IMG/VR virus record: IMGVR_UViG_3300025305_000070 | Coordinates: 1 to 32,673 of that record | Reading direction: 5' to 3' (one strand) | Source: a virus | Length of the DNA: 32,673 bases | Part shown: positions 13,806-22,376 of the stretch, piece by piece | Numbering within the stretch: position 1 is the stretch's first letter | How the letters are laid out: each line of letters opens with the position of its first letter | The notes under the pieces: generated by a model | Seen by the model: only the letters and a program-made list of their open reading frames with translations | Told to the model about the DNA's origin: nothing | Databases searched by the model: none | Translations under genes and position numbers: made by a program

Positions 13806-13993
13806 TGGCCGAAGATCCGAAAAACCCGACTGCAAAGGTTCCGACGTATAACGAGGTCGCTCGCCAGAAGGCGGAGGCAGATCATAATTGGGGGTATTAC
13901 AGTAGACTTGTTGAAAATTATCCCGATCATGAGGAAGAAGTCGGGCACACAAGTCATATTGCTAAGGAGTATCCCAACTGGAAGGCGTTTTAG
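13805..13993 (+). CDS. Small hypothetical protein (62 aa)
   Basis: A charged, aromatic, mostly helical protein (NEVARQKAEADHNWGYYSRL) with several His and Tyr. I see no known motif. GAGGAAGAG precedes its ATG, which overlaps the previous stop, so it is clearly part of the translated chain of small genes. Role unknown. Confidence 0.65.
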   Translation: MAEDPKNPTAKVPTYNEVARQKAEADHNWGYYSRLVENYPDHEEEVGHTSHIAKEYPNWKAF

Positions 13994-13995
13994 AA

Positions 13996-14247
13996 ATGCC
14001 CTTCAAGAGTGAGAAACAGAGGAAGTGGATGCACGCCAACAAGCCCAAGATGGCGGCTAGGTGGGAACAAGAAAAGGCGTATGGCGGGCTTGTTAAAAAG
14101 GCGATCACCAACGGATTTTCCAAGCAAGGTTCCTTGCAGGACTTCGCGGAAATGAGAAGTGGTGGCCTGATTGGCAATGGATCCCTGACACCTGGCAATG
14201 TTGTCGAATTCAAGAAGCGACATAAAGACAAATTTGGTGATAACTGA
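13996..14247 (+). CDS. Small conserved phage protein with a PFKSEKQRKW start (83 aa)
   Basis: The opening MPFKSEKQRKWMHANKPKMA is a short basic element found at the start of many small phage proteins in structural gene blocks; its function is not established. The rest is basic (LVKKAITNGF, EFKKRHKDKFG). It may bind nucleic acid or a capsid partner. It starts two bases after the previous stop with GGAAGG upstream and overlaps the next start by one base. Confidence 0.7.
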   Translation: MPFKSEKQRKWMHANKPKMAARWEQEKAYGGLVKKAITNGFSKQGSLQDFAEMRSGGLIGNGSLTPGNVVEFKKRHKDKFGDN

Positions 14248-14924
14248 TGGCTACTTCGGGGACTTCTGCATTCAACCTCGAAATTTCAGAGGTGATCGAA
14301 GAGGCGTTCGAGAGGTGTGGTCTTCAGTCCAAGACGGGCTACGATATCGAAACGGCTCGTAGGTCGTTGAACCTATTGAGCCTTGAGTGGACAAATCGTG
14401 GCCTTAACTTCTGGACCATAGAGCAGGGTACCAAGACATGCACGGCGGGAACTTCCACGATTACTATGGATTCGGATACGATTGATCTGATTCAGCATTG
14501 GATTCGTGATGGGTCCGGCACCTCGCAAAGCGATCTGCCGCTCTCGCGATTCAGCGTGTCACAGTATTCCACGATCCCGAATAAACTCACCGAAGGGCGT
14601 CCCGTAAACTTGTATATAGACAAGCAGCGTGATGCTCCGGTTGTTTATCTTTGGCCTACGCCAGACGAAGCTTATACGTTTGTTTATCAGCAAATACGGC
14701 GTATTGAGGATACGGGCGCCGTGGGATCTACCGATCCAGACGTGCCTGCTCGCTTCCTCCCGGCATTGGTTTCTGGTCTAGCCTTTATGATATCGCAGAA
14801 ATATCCAGAAGCGTTTGTACGTTCTGCTGAACTTAAAGCCGAATACGAATTTCAGTGGCAATTGGCGGAACAGGAAGATCGTGACAGAGCGTCTGTTCAC
14901 TTTGTTCCGGGGGGATATTCCTGA
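14247..14924 (+). CDS. Head-tail adaptor, P22 gp4-like
   Basis: The N-terminal helices (LEISEVIEEAFERCGLQSKT, then ARRSLNLLSLEWTNRGLNFW) match the start of P22 gp4-type head-completion proteins, which bind the portal ring and lead to the tail nozzle. A strand region (~60-165) and a C-terminal helix (VRSAELKAEYEFQWQLAEQE) complete it. Length 225 is somewhat above P22 gp4 (166). The next-but-one gene is a second adaptor-like protein, so one binds the portal and the other lies beyond, or they fill different roles. The start overlaps the previous stop by one base. Confidence 0.7.
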   Translation: MATSGTSAFNLEISEVIEEAFERCGLQSKTGYDIETARRSLNLLSLEWTNRGLNFWTIEQGTKTCTAGTSTITMDSDTIDLIQHWIRDGSGTSQSDLPLSRFSVSQYSTIPNKLTEGRPVNLYIDKQRDAPVVYLWPTPDEAYTFVYQQIRRIEDTGAVGSTDPDVPARFLPALVSGLAFMISQKYPEAFVRSAELKAEYEFQWQLAEQEDRDRASVHFVPGGYS

Positions 14925-15259
14925 TGGCTAAATTTGCCAATGGCAAATATGCGTTTGGGTTCTGTGACCGTACCGGATTTCGCTACAAGATCAAAGACTT
15001 GGTCCCACAAGTTAGGGCTGGCCGTATGACGGGATTGATGGTCGGTAAGGATATGTTGGATGAAGACCAGCCACAGAACTTTTTGGGTAGGTTGGGCGAT
15101 TACGCCGATCCACAGGCACTTAGAAATCCGCGTCCTGATTTGTCGCAAGATACCAGTAGACGATTATTTGCGTTCGATCCCGTAGGAAACGGGGGCGCGG
15201 ATGGATCGGGTAATATTCTGGCACATGGACGGGTGGGCACCGTGACGGTGACTACATGA
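14924..15259 (+). CDS. Small conserved structural protein between adaptors (111 aa)
   Basis: A Gly-, Asp- and Arg-rich protein opening FANGKYAFGFCDRTGFRYKI, with a middle LGDYADPQALRNPRPD and a Gly/Thr/Val tail. I associate this type with the head-tail block of marine podoviruses, without a known function. It is tightly packed: one base overlap with the previous gene and four with the next, so its product is presumably needed with them. A GGGGGGA stretch lies before the ATG. Confidence 0.7.
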   Translation: MAKFANGKYAFGFCDRTGFRYKIKDLVPQVRAGRMTGLMVGKDMLDEDQPQNFLGRLGDYADPQALRNPRPDLSQDTSRRLFAFDPVGNGGADGSGNILAHGRVGTVTVTT

Positions 15260-15888
15260 CTTACGCGGAATTGACTGCGGCCATCAAGGATTATTGCGAT
15301 AACACGGAAACGAATTTCGTAGCTGCTATTCCTACGTTTATCAAGCAGGCGGAGCAGCGTATCTATCGTTCGGTCAATCTGCCCGTGAACCGCAAGAACG
15401 TCGCTGGCACGATCACCGATGGTAATCAGTATTTGACGATGCCCACGGACTTTCTGTTTCCATTGTCACTGGCGATCACGAGTTCCAGTAATCAGATATT
15501 TCTATTGAACAAGGATGCAAACTTCATCAGATCGACGTATCCCAATGCGTCTACCGAAGGGGTGCCTAAGTATTATGGCATATTTGCCAGTGATGCGTTC
15601 ATTGTCGGGCCTACTCCCAATGCGGATTTTACCACGGAGCTTCATTACTACTATCAGCCAGCCTCAATCGTTGATACGAGTCCTTCATGGTTGGGCACTA
15701 ACGCCGATACAGTTCTGCTCTACGGCTGTTTAGTGGAAGCATATACCTACATGAAAGGTGATGCGGATATGATGCAGTTGTATCAGCAGCGGTATCAGGA
15801 AGCATTAGATCTTCTGAAGATACAGGCAGAAGGCCGTATGACTGGTGACGAGTATAGGGATGGCACGATAAGGATGGCAAAAGTCTAA
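15256..15888 (+). CDS. Phage adaptor protein, SU10-like
   Basis: The N-terminus (MTYAELTAAIKDYCDNTETN) followed by a helix PTFIKQAEQRIYRS, strands, and a C-terminal helical pair (VEAYTYMKGDADMMQLYQQR) is the pattern of the phage SU10-type adaptor family, rings joining portal or first adaptor to the nozzle. Length 210 is usual. It overlaps the preceding gene by four bases (ATGA) and the next by one. The family call rests on remembered sequence pattern; the structure-function link is from that family. Confidence 0.75.
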   Translation: MTYAELTAAIKDYCDNTETNFVAAIPTFIKQAEQRIYRSVNLPVNRKNVAGTITDGNQYLTMPTDFLFPLSLAITSSSNQIFLLNKDANFIRSTYPNASTEGVPKYYGIFASDAFIVGPTPNADFTTELHYYYQPASIVDTSPSWLGTNADTVLLYGCLVEAYTYMKGDADMMQLYQQRYQEALDLLKIQAEGRMTGDEYRDGTIRMAKV

Positions 15889-16166
15889 TGATCAATGGAG
15901 AGATTGGCAGCGTAACCGTAACCACGACGGAGAATGGTAGCCTGCCTACGGAATATTGGGCGGAGCGAGCGGTAGAGCATATCGTGAGCGTGGGTGATAA
16001 TGCTCCTCCCGTTATCGCGGAGCAGGCACGGGCATTCAGGGCCAAGGTTCAAAAAACTATTGATTACTTCATCAAGGAAGCAATCAAGGAAGATCGTTCC
16101 AAGGTGGTTACTTTGTTGCGTTCGGCAGGTCATAACGATTTGGCTAATTCCGTGGAGAAGCTGTAA
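15888..16166 (+). CDS. Small hypothetical protein (92 aa)
   Basis: Strand-like start (IGSVTVTTTENG) then a helical half (QARAFRAKVQKTIDYFIKEA, then EDRSKVVTLLRSAGHNDLAN). No known motif. Its place between the adaptor and tail genes, and its overlap with both by one base, suggest a minor virion or assembly role. Unknown. Confidence 0.68.
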   Translation: MINGEIGSVTVTTTENGSLPTEYWAERAVEHIVSVGDNAPPVIAEQARAFRAKVQKTIDYFIKEAIKEDRSKVVTLLRSAGHNDLANSVEKL

Positions 16167-16597
16167 TGGCTATTACTCAAGCGATGTGTACGAGCTTCAA
16201 GAAGGAATTGTTGGAAGCGAAGCATAACTTCCTCCTTTCTGGTGGAAATACCTTCAAGATTGCGCTCTATACGAGTAGTGCGACCATGAGCGCGTCCACC
16301 ACGGCGTATTCCACGAGCAATGAAATCAGCGGCACGAACTATACTGCCAAGGGCAATACGCTTACTAGGATAGATCCGTCATCCAGTGGTACGACCGCTC
16401 TTACCGATTTTGCGGATACTTCGTGGTCTACGGCGACGTTTACCGCCAGAGGGGCTCTGATCTTCAATGAGGACACGAGTGGTGATACATCTGTTCTCGT
16501 TCTGGATTTCGGTGCGGATAAGACCGCTACCGCTGGCACGTTTACGATTGCTTTCCCTGCGGCAGATTCGAGTAACGCGATTATTCGTATAGCGTAA
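16166..16597 (+). CDS. Beta-rich phage structural protein (143 aa)
   Basis: The start MAITQAMCTSFKKELLEAKH and the following FKIALYTSSATMSASTTAYS are a pattern I know from many marine and other phage structural blocks. The chain is strand-rich and Ser/Thr/Ala-rich throughout. Usually annotated only as a virion or tail protein. GGAGAA precedes the ATG. Overlaps the next gene by one base. Confidence 0.75.
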   Translation: MAITQAMCTSFKKELLEAKHNFLLSGGNTFKIALYTSSATMSASTTAYSTSNEISGTNYTAKGNTLTRIDPSSSGTTALTDFADTSWSTATFTARGALIFNEDTSGDTSVLVLDFGADKTATAGTFTIAFPAADSSNAIIRIA

Positions 16598-17361
16598 TGG
16601 CCGATGTAACTGGCTGGGGCCGTTCTACTTGGGGCTCCGGTACTTGGGGTGAGCCAGTACCCGTTGAAGTAACGGGTGTAGCGGGAACGGGTGCGGTAGG
16701 AAGTGTTACGGTAACGGCAGATGCAAATGTTACCGCAACGGGACTGGCGGCTACCGGATCCGTAGGATCGGTCACGATAACCGCAGATGCGAATGTTTCC
16801 GCTACTGGTTCGGCGGCAACGGGAGCAGTAGGAAGCGTCACCGTAACAGGTACGGCTAGTGTTACGGCGACAGGCAGTGCCGGAACGGGCGCGGTTGGTT
16901 CTGTAACGGTAACAGGAGATGGAAGTGTTTCCGTAACAGGATTGGCTGGAACGGGCGCAGTCAGTTCGGTAACGGTAACGGCTGATGCAAATGTCAGCCC
17001 AACCGGAATTGCTGCAACTGGTGGCTTGAGTTCGGTAACGGTGACAGGAGATGGAAGTGTCACTGTTACGGGGCTGGCAGGAACGAGTGCGGTAGGAAGT
17101 GTTACGACGAGTGTAAGTCAGGATATCGACGTAACGGGCGTGGTAGGAACGACGGGCATGACCGGGGTCAACGTATGGAGCATAATAGATGATTCACAGA
17201 CACCGGACTGGAGAGCGATAGATGACTCGCAAACACCGGGATGGTCGGAAGTATCGGATTCCCAGACACCGGATTGGGCTAACGTAGATGACTCGCAGAC
17301 GCCGGGATGGTCGGAAGTGTCCGATTCGCAGACACCTGATTGGGAGATCGTGCCTTCATAA
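16597..17361 (+). CDS. Tandem-repeat tail-associated protein (254 aa)
   Basis: The short N-terminal GWGRSTWGSGTWGEP (residues ~6-20) is followed by seven to eight 22-residue repeats (about 24-190; unit like VTATGLAATGSVGSVTITAD), then five 11-residue repeats (about 198-250; unit DDSQTPDW plus three residues). The 22-residue unit alternates Val/Thr with Gly/Ala, as in a beta-helix or beta-roll. The second repeat ends in Trp each time. No enzyme motif or signal peptide is seen. Position just before the fibre suggests a tail or fibre accessory. The ribosome site is weak. Repeat numbers may vary between relatives. Confidence 0.75.
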   Translation: MADVTGWGRSTWGSGTWGEPVPVEVTGVAGTGAVGSVTVTADANVTATGLAATGSVGSVTITADANVSATGSAATGAVGSVTVTGTASVTATGSAGTGAVGSVTVTGDGSVSVTGLAGTGAVSSVTVTADANVSPTGIAATGGLSSVTVTGDGSVTVTGLAGTSAVGSVTTSVSQDIDVTGVVGTTGMTGVNVWSIIDDSQTPDWRAIDDSQTPGWSEVSDSQTPDWANVDDSQTPGWSEVSDSQTPDWEIVPS

Positions 17362-17392
17362 TGCTTATGAGCAATGCGACAAGGAATAAGAC

Positions 17393-19198
17393 ATGGCAAC
17401 ATATGTAAATAACTTGAGGCTCAAGGAAATTGCCACGGGTGCCGAATCCGGTACTTGGGGCACTTCTACCAACACGAACCTTGAGCTTATAGCAGATGCT
17501 TTTGGTTCCGGTACCGAAGCCATCACGACTAATGCCGATACGCACACTACTACCATAGCGGACGGCTCTGCCGATGAAGGTAGGGCCGTGTACATGAAGT
17601 ATACGGGTACACTGGATTCAACGTGTACCATTACGTTGGCACCAAACACCATCAACAAGCTCTGGATCATTGAGAACGCTACGAGTGGCTCTCAAGATAT
17701 CGCTATAAGTCAGGGGTCCGGGGCTAATGTCACAATCGGTAATGGTAAAATTGCGACAATTTTCACCGATGGTGCCGGATCCGGTGCGGCTGTTCTGGAT
17801 GCGTTCACCGATCTGGTGGTGACCGATAGCTTCCAAGTTGCAGGCCCCACTTTGACTGTTGGTGATGCTGCGGCAGAAGATACGAAGTTGCTGTTTGATG
17901 GTAACGCCAAAGATTTCTATGTGGGCCTAGATGATAGTGCCGATAAGCTGGTCATCGGAGAGGGTTCAACTGTTGGCACCAATAACATTCTGACAATTAC
18001 AGATGATACAGTAACAATTGGTGACGCAGCCGCTACTGATACGGCCATTGTGTTTGATGGTAATGCACAGGATTTCTATATCGGACTGGACGATTCGGCG
18101 GATGATTTGGTGATCGGGCTGGGATCTACTGTTGGAACGACTCCCGCTATCACGATTGACGAGGATCAAAAACTTGTATTTCCTGCGGCCCATGTAACGA
18201 TAGGAGATGGCACCGCCGAAGATACTGCACTGATTTACAATGGTAATGCACAGGACTTCTACATCGGCTTGGATGATTCAGCCGATGACTTGATAATCGG
18301 TTTGGGGAGTACCGTTGGTACTACCGCCGCTTTGGGAATCGACGCAGATCAGAATGTAACCATCACCAACGATCTCATCGTTTCGGGTGCCGGGCCTCAC
18401 GCGATAGGTGGCGCAACTAATGCCGCAGTTCGTCTAAGCCTACTAGGCTCATACACTTCCAGTGGTGTCTACGATGTTCTGGTTGGCACCGAATCGACTG
18501 GGGTTCTGACCGGCGTAGCAGGGGATACCAGTTATCATGCTGGTCAGAGATGGGCGAACCAAATCACCACGCAAGCGTCCGAAACCATTGCCGTTGTCAC
18601 GCAAGGTTATTTCAAGGAGCCAGCGATCACCAAGGGGAGTGGCGCTACCGTCACTACCGCATCAACCGTGTATATCGCGGATGCGCCTACGGAGGGAGGT
18701 ACCAATAATGCCGCGCTCTATGTGGCGGCTGGTAGCACCCAGCTAAAGGGTAGCTTGCTCGTTGAAGCAAACACGAACTGTATCGGTGGTGCAGTAGATG
18801 CGTCCTCGCAGTTGCACATGAGAGGGTCTCTGGACTTCTCTGCCGTCAACTCCAGCGCCCAGTCCCTTCAGATGATCACCAATCTCATACCCAAGAACGG
18901 ATACAACGGGTACGGCATGCTCATCGCGCCGACATTCACCGAAGGTAGTTCGGGTAACCATGTTATTTTGGCTACCGCCCGATTTAATGCTCTGACCACT
19001 TCGGCTGGTTCTGCCACTATTACCAATACTTCGACTGTTTATATCGCCGGGGCCGCGACTGCCACTGTCTCCGGTACCAACTATAGCCTGTGGGTTGATG
19101 CGGGTCCTGTCAGAATGGACGGCCTACCCACTTCCGATCCAAGTGATGCTGGTCAGCTTTGGAATGATTCCGGCACCGTCAAGGTGAGTGCCGGATAA
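17393..19198 (+). CDS. Tail fibre-like protein
   Basis: Probable host-binding fibre. The N-terminus (YVNNLRLKEIATGAESGTWG, then TSTNTNLELIADAFGSG) is one I know as the tail-attachment part of marine phage fibres. Residues 157-325 are three 53-61-residue repeats, each reading GDxxxxDTxxxFDGNAxDFY-like then GLDDSADxLxIGxGSTVGT, probably beta-structured. The remainder is Ser/Thr/Gly-rich, with a Gly-Ser-rich region and a conserved C-terminus (LPTSDPSDAGQLWNDSGTVK) common to such proteins. AAGGAATAA precedes the ATG. It has no chaperone domain that I can see. Confidence 0.82.
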   Translation: MATYVNNLRLKEIATGAESGTWGTSTNTNLELIADAFGSGTEAITTNADTHTTTIADGSADEGRAVYMKYTGTLDSTCTITLAPNTINKLWIIENATSGSQDIAISQGSGANVTIGNGKIATIFTDGAGSGAAVLDAFTDLVVTDSFQVAGPTLTVGDAAAEDTKLLFDGNAKDFYVGLDDSADKLVIGEGSTVGTNNILTITDDTVTIGDAAATDTAIVFDGNAQDFYIGLDDSADDLVIGLGSTVGTTPAITIDEDQKLVFPAAHVTIGDGTAEDTALIYNGNAQDFYIGLDDSADDLIIGLGSTVGTTAALGIDADQNVTITNDLIVSGAGPHAIGGATNAAVRLSLLGSYTSSGVYDVLVGTESTGVLTGVAGDTSYHAGQRWANQITTQASETIAVVTQGYFKEPAITKGSGATVTTASTVYIADAPTEGGTNNAALYVAAGSTQLKGSLLVEANTNCIGGAVDASSQLHMRGSLDFSAVNSSAQSLQMITNLIPKNGYNGYGMLIAPTFTEGSSGNHVILATARFNALTTSAGSATITNTSTVYIAGAATATVSGTNYSLWVDAGPVRMDGLPTSDPSDAGQLWNDSGTVKVSAG

Positions 19199-19210
19199 GG
19201 AGATAAAATC

Positions 19211-19519
19211 ATGACATACGAGTGGTCGTTCGGAGACCTGACCTGCTTCAAGGAATACGAGGGACAGGTAGACGTGGTGTCCACGATACCGTGGACCCTT
19301 ACCGCTACCGATGGAGACTATTCGGCTTCGGATTTCTCGACGGTCGTAGTGCAGTATCAAGCTGGAGATCCGTTTATTGCTTTTGCCGATTTGACCAAGG
19401 CGAATATAGAGGGTTGGGTAGAGGAAGCTCTTGACGTGGACGCAATCAAGTCACGACTCGACGCTAAAGTTACGGAACAGCAGAATCCCACAACTGAAAA
19501 TCTGCCTACACCATGGTAA
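19211..19519 (+). CDS. Conserved phage protein downstream of fibre (102 aa)
   Basis: The start EWSFGDLTCFKEYEGQVDVV, a strand pair, and a tail LTKANIEGWVEEALDVDAIK with a Lys/Glu/Gln helix match a small protein seen after fibre genes in marine phages and cyanophages, with no proven role (possibly a DUF7936-type protein). A near-perfect AAGGAGAT site lies before the ATG. A fibre assembly helper is possible. Confidence 0.7.
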   Translation: MTYEWSFGDLTCFKEYEGQVDVVSTIPWTLTATDGDYSASDFSTVVVQYQAGDPFIAFADLTKANIEGWVEEALDVDAIKSRLDAKVTEQQNPTTENLPTPW

Positions 19520-19520
19520 A

Positions 19521-19754
19521 ATGGAAATTAGCATAGCCACGCTCTTGTCGCTTCTCGTTGTGCCTGCCGCTGCCGGGGCCGCTTTTGGTGGCGTAAAGAT
19601 GGGGTTGAACGGCGCGAAGCAGAGTATATCTCAGATTGAGCATATAGTTAACAGGTTAGATGAAAAGGTGGATCGTCATGGGGAGCGCCTTGCGTCGGTT
19701 GAAGCGGAAACAGCAAACCTCAAAGAGAGAGTTACGGATGCCGGAAAAAGATGA
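19521..19754 (+). CDS. Small membrane protein, holin-like layout (77 aa)
   Basis: A hydrophobic N-terminal segment (residues ~3-25: ISIATLLSLLVVPAAAGAAF) is followed by a basic break and then a coiled-coil tail (SISQIEHIVNRLDEKVDRHG, then ERLASVEAETANLKERV). This fits a holin with one membrane helix, an i-spanin-type protein, or an accessory virion protein; no lysin is next to it. An in-frame upstream start at 19431 exists but would overlap the previous gene heavily, so the ATG at 19521 is used; no clear ribosome site is seen, suggesting coupling to the preceding gene. Confidence 0.65.
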   Translation: MEISIATLLSLLVVPAAAGAAFGGVKMGLNGAKQSISQIEHIVNRLDEKVDRHGERLASVEAETANLKERVTDAGKR

Positions 19755-19989
19755 AACTAACAATCAGCTTACCGAAAATATCCAACTCTCTTTGGGACAA
19801 GCCGATTTGTTCAAAAAGCTGCTCGTCATAGGTGACGAGGCTCATGCTGCACATGTTGAAGCTCAGAAACAAGTTCAGATTGCCATGATAGCAGCCGGAT
19901 TTGCGGACAAGAAGATCGTTGGTGGTGATCTGGATTCAGAGAATCCATATTTTACGGTTGAAAATGGTAATGGTATCACTACCGAATAA
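19738..19989 (+). CDS. Small hypothetical protein (83 aa)
   Basis: A helical protein (LTENIQLSLGQADLFKKLLV, then HAAHVEAQKQVQIAMIAAGF) with an acidic, Gly-rich tail. The ATG at 19738 overlaps the membrane-protein gene by 17 bases and has GAGAG upstream; a longer start at 19660 would overlap far more and is not used. No known family. It runs to six bases before the nozzle gene. Confidence 0.65.
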   Translation: MPEKDETNNQLTENIQLSLGQADLFKKLLVIGDEAHAAHVEAQKQVQIAMIAAGFADKKIVGGDLDSENPYFTVENGNGITTE

Positions 19990-19994
19990 CGGCC

Positions 19995-22376
19995 ATGCCT
20001 TTCACTAAAATCGCCCCTCAAGCTGGAATCGTCACGGATGGTACCAGATACTCCGCGCAAGGTACTTGGTATGATTCCGATAAGGTGCGGTTTCGTAAGG
20101 GATTTGCCGAAAAGATCGGTGGTTGGGCCAAGTATGTTCTGGCGACCTATTTGGGAACTGCCAGAAAGCTTCACGATTGGGTTACCGATTCCGGTAATAA
20201 GTATATCGGGGTTGGGACCAATCTGAAGTTATATGTAAACTTTGGTGACAGTTACTACGACATTACCCCTACCCGCACCACGATCACCCTTGGCACGGAC
20301 AAGATCACCGCTGTCAGCGGCACTGCCGTCGTAACCATAGACACGACAAGCGCCCACGGGGCGGTTGCTGGTGATTATGTAACCATTGCCGGTGCGACCG
20401 CTACGGCTGGCATTGGTACGGCTGCACTCAATACGGAGCATCGTATTGTAGCACTTGGTGATCCCAGTGATGCTAATCCATCTACGAAGTTTCGGGTCGT
20501 ATGCTCCACGAAAGCAACATCTAGTGCGAGTGGTGGTGGAAGTAGTGTAACTGCCGCATTCCAGATCAATGTCGGACTCAATGAATATGTGAGTGGTTCT
20601 GGTTGGGGTGCGGATACATGGGGATCTGGCACTTGGGGATCTAGTGCTACCTTGGGGCAATCCTTGCAGTTGCGTTTGTGGTCGATAGCGAACTTTGGTG
20701 ACGATATGATCGCTAACGCCCGCCAGGGAAATATCTATTATTGGGATGAAAGTGCAGGTACGGGGACTGCCGCCGTGGCGTTAAGTGATACAACGCGCCG
20801 TACCGTAACCCTTTCAAATGATCCGGTAACCACTACGAGTGGTGGCACTATTATTACAATTATCGACAAGGCTGGTCATGGGGCTACTGCTGGAGATACG
20901 GTCACGATATCCGGGGTAGACGCAACGATAGGTGGTATAACTGCGGCGAGATTGAATGTAGAGATGACGGTGGCTTCGGTTACAAACAAGGCCACGTTTA
21001 CGGCGGATATTGGTGGTGCGAATGCTAGTGGTACCGCAACGGGTGGTGGCTCTGCCGTAGTCGCGGTCTACAAGGCTGGAACCTACTACACCCCTACAGC
21101 CGCTCATCAAGTGATGATGTCGGATGTTGCCCGTCACGTTATCGCGTTTGGCTGTAACGAGATTGGCGCAACCACGATCAATCCATTGCTTGTCAGGTGG
21201 TCTAGTTCGGAAGCTGCCGGGGTGTGGCAACCATTATCTACGAACAGTGCTGGTGGTCAGGAGTTACCGGCCTGTTCGGAGATAGTGGGTGCAATGACGG
21301 CTCGCCAAGAGATTCTGATATGGACCGACTGCGGTATCGTCAGCATGAGGTACATCGGTAGCCCCTTCTATTTCTCGTTTACGGAGACGGCCAAGGGTAT
21401 GTCGATGGTATCGCCCAATGCTGCGGTAAACGCGGGTGGTACGGTTTATTTCATGGATCGTGGTGCATTCTACACCTATACCGGAACGGTACAGAGACTT
21501 ATCTGCCCCGTGCTGGGCACCGTGTTCGATGATTTTGATGATAGTCAATCTTATAAGGTGGTTGCCGGATCAAATACGGATTTCTCCGAAGTTATATGGT
21601 TTTATCCATCCGAATCGGGTAATGGAGAGATCGACAAGTATGTCATCTTCAACTATGCCGAAAATATCTGGTATACCGGAACGATGGTGCGTGGCACATG
21701 GAACCATGCCGGTACTAAAACTTATCCGCTTGCTTCTTCGATACGGGAAAGGGACTTAGGTACTACTCCGCTATCGACAAGTAGTAGTTCCGGTACCGTC
21801 ACGATCACGGATTCGGGTCACGGGCTTAAAGCGGATGACGAAATTATTTTGAATAACGTATCGACGGTTGGTGGTTTTTCGACTGTTGTGCTCAACAATC
21901 AGCATACCGTCGCATCCGTTACGGATTCGGACACATATACGATCACCTTGGCTGATCTTGCTACATCCTCCGCCACGGGCGGTGGGGACGAGGCCAAGGG
22001 TATATATCCAAACTTGTTATACAGTCACGAAAGCGGCCATGACGATGATGGATCGGCGATGACGGCATACATCGAAACGGGTGATATAGAGCTTGGCGAA
22101 GGTGATCAATTCTGGTCGCTGAACAAGATTATACCGGACATCCAATTCAGGGGTGGTGATTCAAGTGACGAGGTGACGGTCAGCTTGAATGGACATAACT
22201 ATCCCGCACAAGCCCAATCCGAAATAGCGACTGCCACGGTCACGCCCTCCACGGATCAAGCGTTCATTCGTGGTAGGGCACGGCAGGTGTCGATGAAAGT
22301 GCAGAGTACGGGTGCCGGATACGGTTGGCGTGTTGGCTATGTACGACTCGACGGCAGAACGGATGGCAGACGATGA
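19995..22376 (+). CDS. Tail nozzle-like protein with inserted repeated domains
   Basis: The start IAPQAGIVTDGTRYSAQGTW followed by YDSDKVRFRKGFAEKIGGW is typical of large structural proteins of marine podoviruses. The 793-residue length equals that of T7 gp12 (794) and it follows the adaptors and fibre, so the tail nozzle (T7 gp12, P22 gp10) is the likely role. Three copies of a strand-rich module of about 75-90 residues are inserted near residues 93-184, 266-352 and 590-667. Each carries a GHG or AHG turn, an A-G-D/D-x-V/E strand and a GGG end. Residues ~201-214 read SGWGADTWGSGTWG, shared with the repeat protein at 16597. The C-terminal end is not unusual. Confidence 0.75.
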   Translation: MPFTKIAPQAGIVTDGTRYSAQGTWYDSDKVRFRKGFAEKIGGWAKYVLATYLGTARKLHDWVTDSGNKYIGVGTNLKLYVNFGDSYYDITPTRTTITLGTDKITAVSGTAVVTIDTTSAHGAVAGDYVTIAGATATAGIGTAALNTEHRIVALGDPSDANPSTKFRVVCSTKATSSASGGGSSVTAAFQINVGLNEYVSGSGWGADTWGSGTWGSSATLGQSLQLRLWSIANFGDDMIANARQGNIYYWDESAGTGTAAVALSDTTRRTVTLSNDPVTTTSGGTIITIIDKAGHGATAGDTVTISGVDATIGGITAARLNVEMTVASVTNKATFTADIGGANASGTATGGGSAVVAVYKAGTYYTPTAAHQVMMSDVARHVIAFGCNEIGATTINPLLVRWSSSEAAGVWQPLSTNSAGGQELPACSEIVGAMTARQEILIWTDCGIVSMRYIGSPFYFSFTETAKGMSMVSPNAAVNAGGTVYFMDRGAFYTYTGTVQRLICPVLGTVFDDFDDSQSYKVVAGSNTDFSEVIWFYPSESGNGEIDKYVIFNYAENIWYTGTMVRGTWNHAGTKTYPLASSIRERDLGTTPLSTSSSSGTVTITDSGHGLKADDEIILNNVSTVGGFSTVVLNNQHTVASVTDSDTYTITLADLATSSATGGGDEAKGIYPNLLYSHESGHDDDGSAMTAYIETGDIELGEGDQFWSLNKIIPDIQFRGGDSSDEVTVSLNGHNYPAQAQSEIATATVTPSTDQAFIRGRARQVSMKVQSTGAGYGWRVGYVRLDGRTDGRR

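Noticed and set aside
16660-17350. CRISPR-like regular DNA repeats
   Set aside because: The periodic repeats of 66 and 33 bp are codon-level repeats inside an open reading frame, with no unique spacers.
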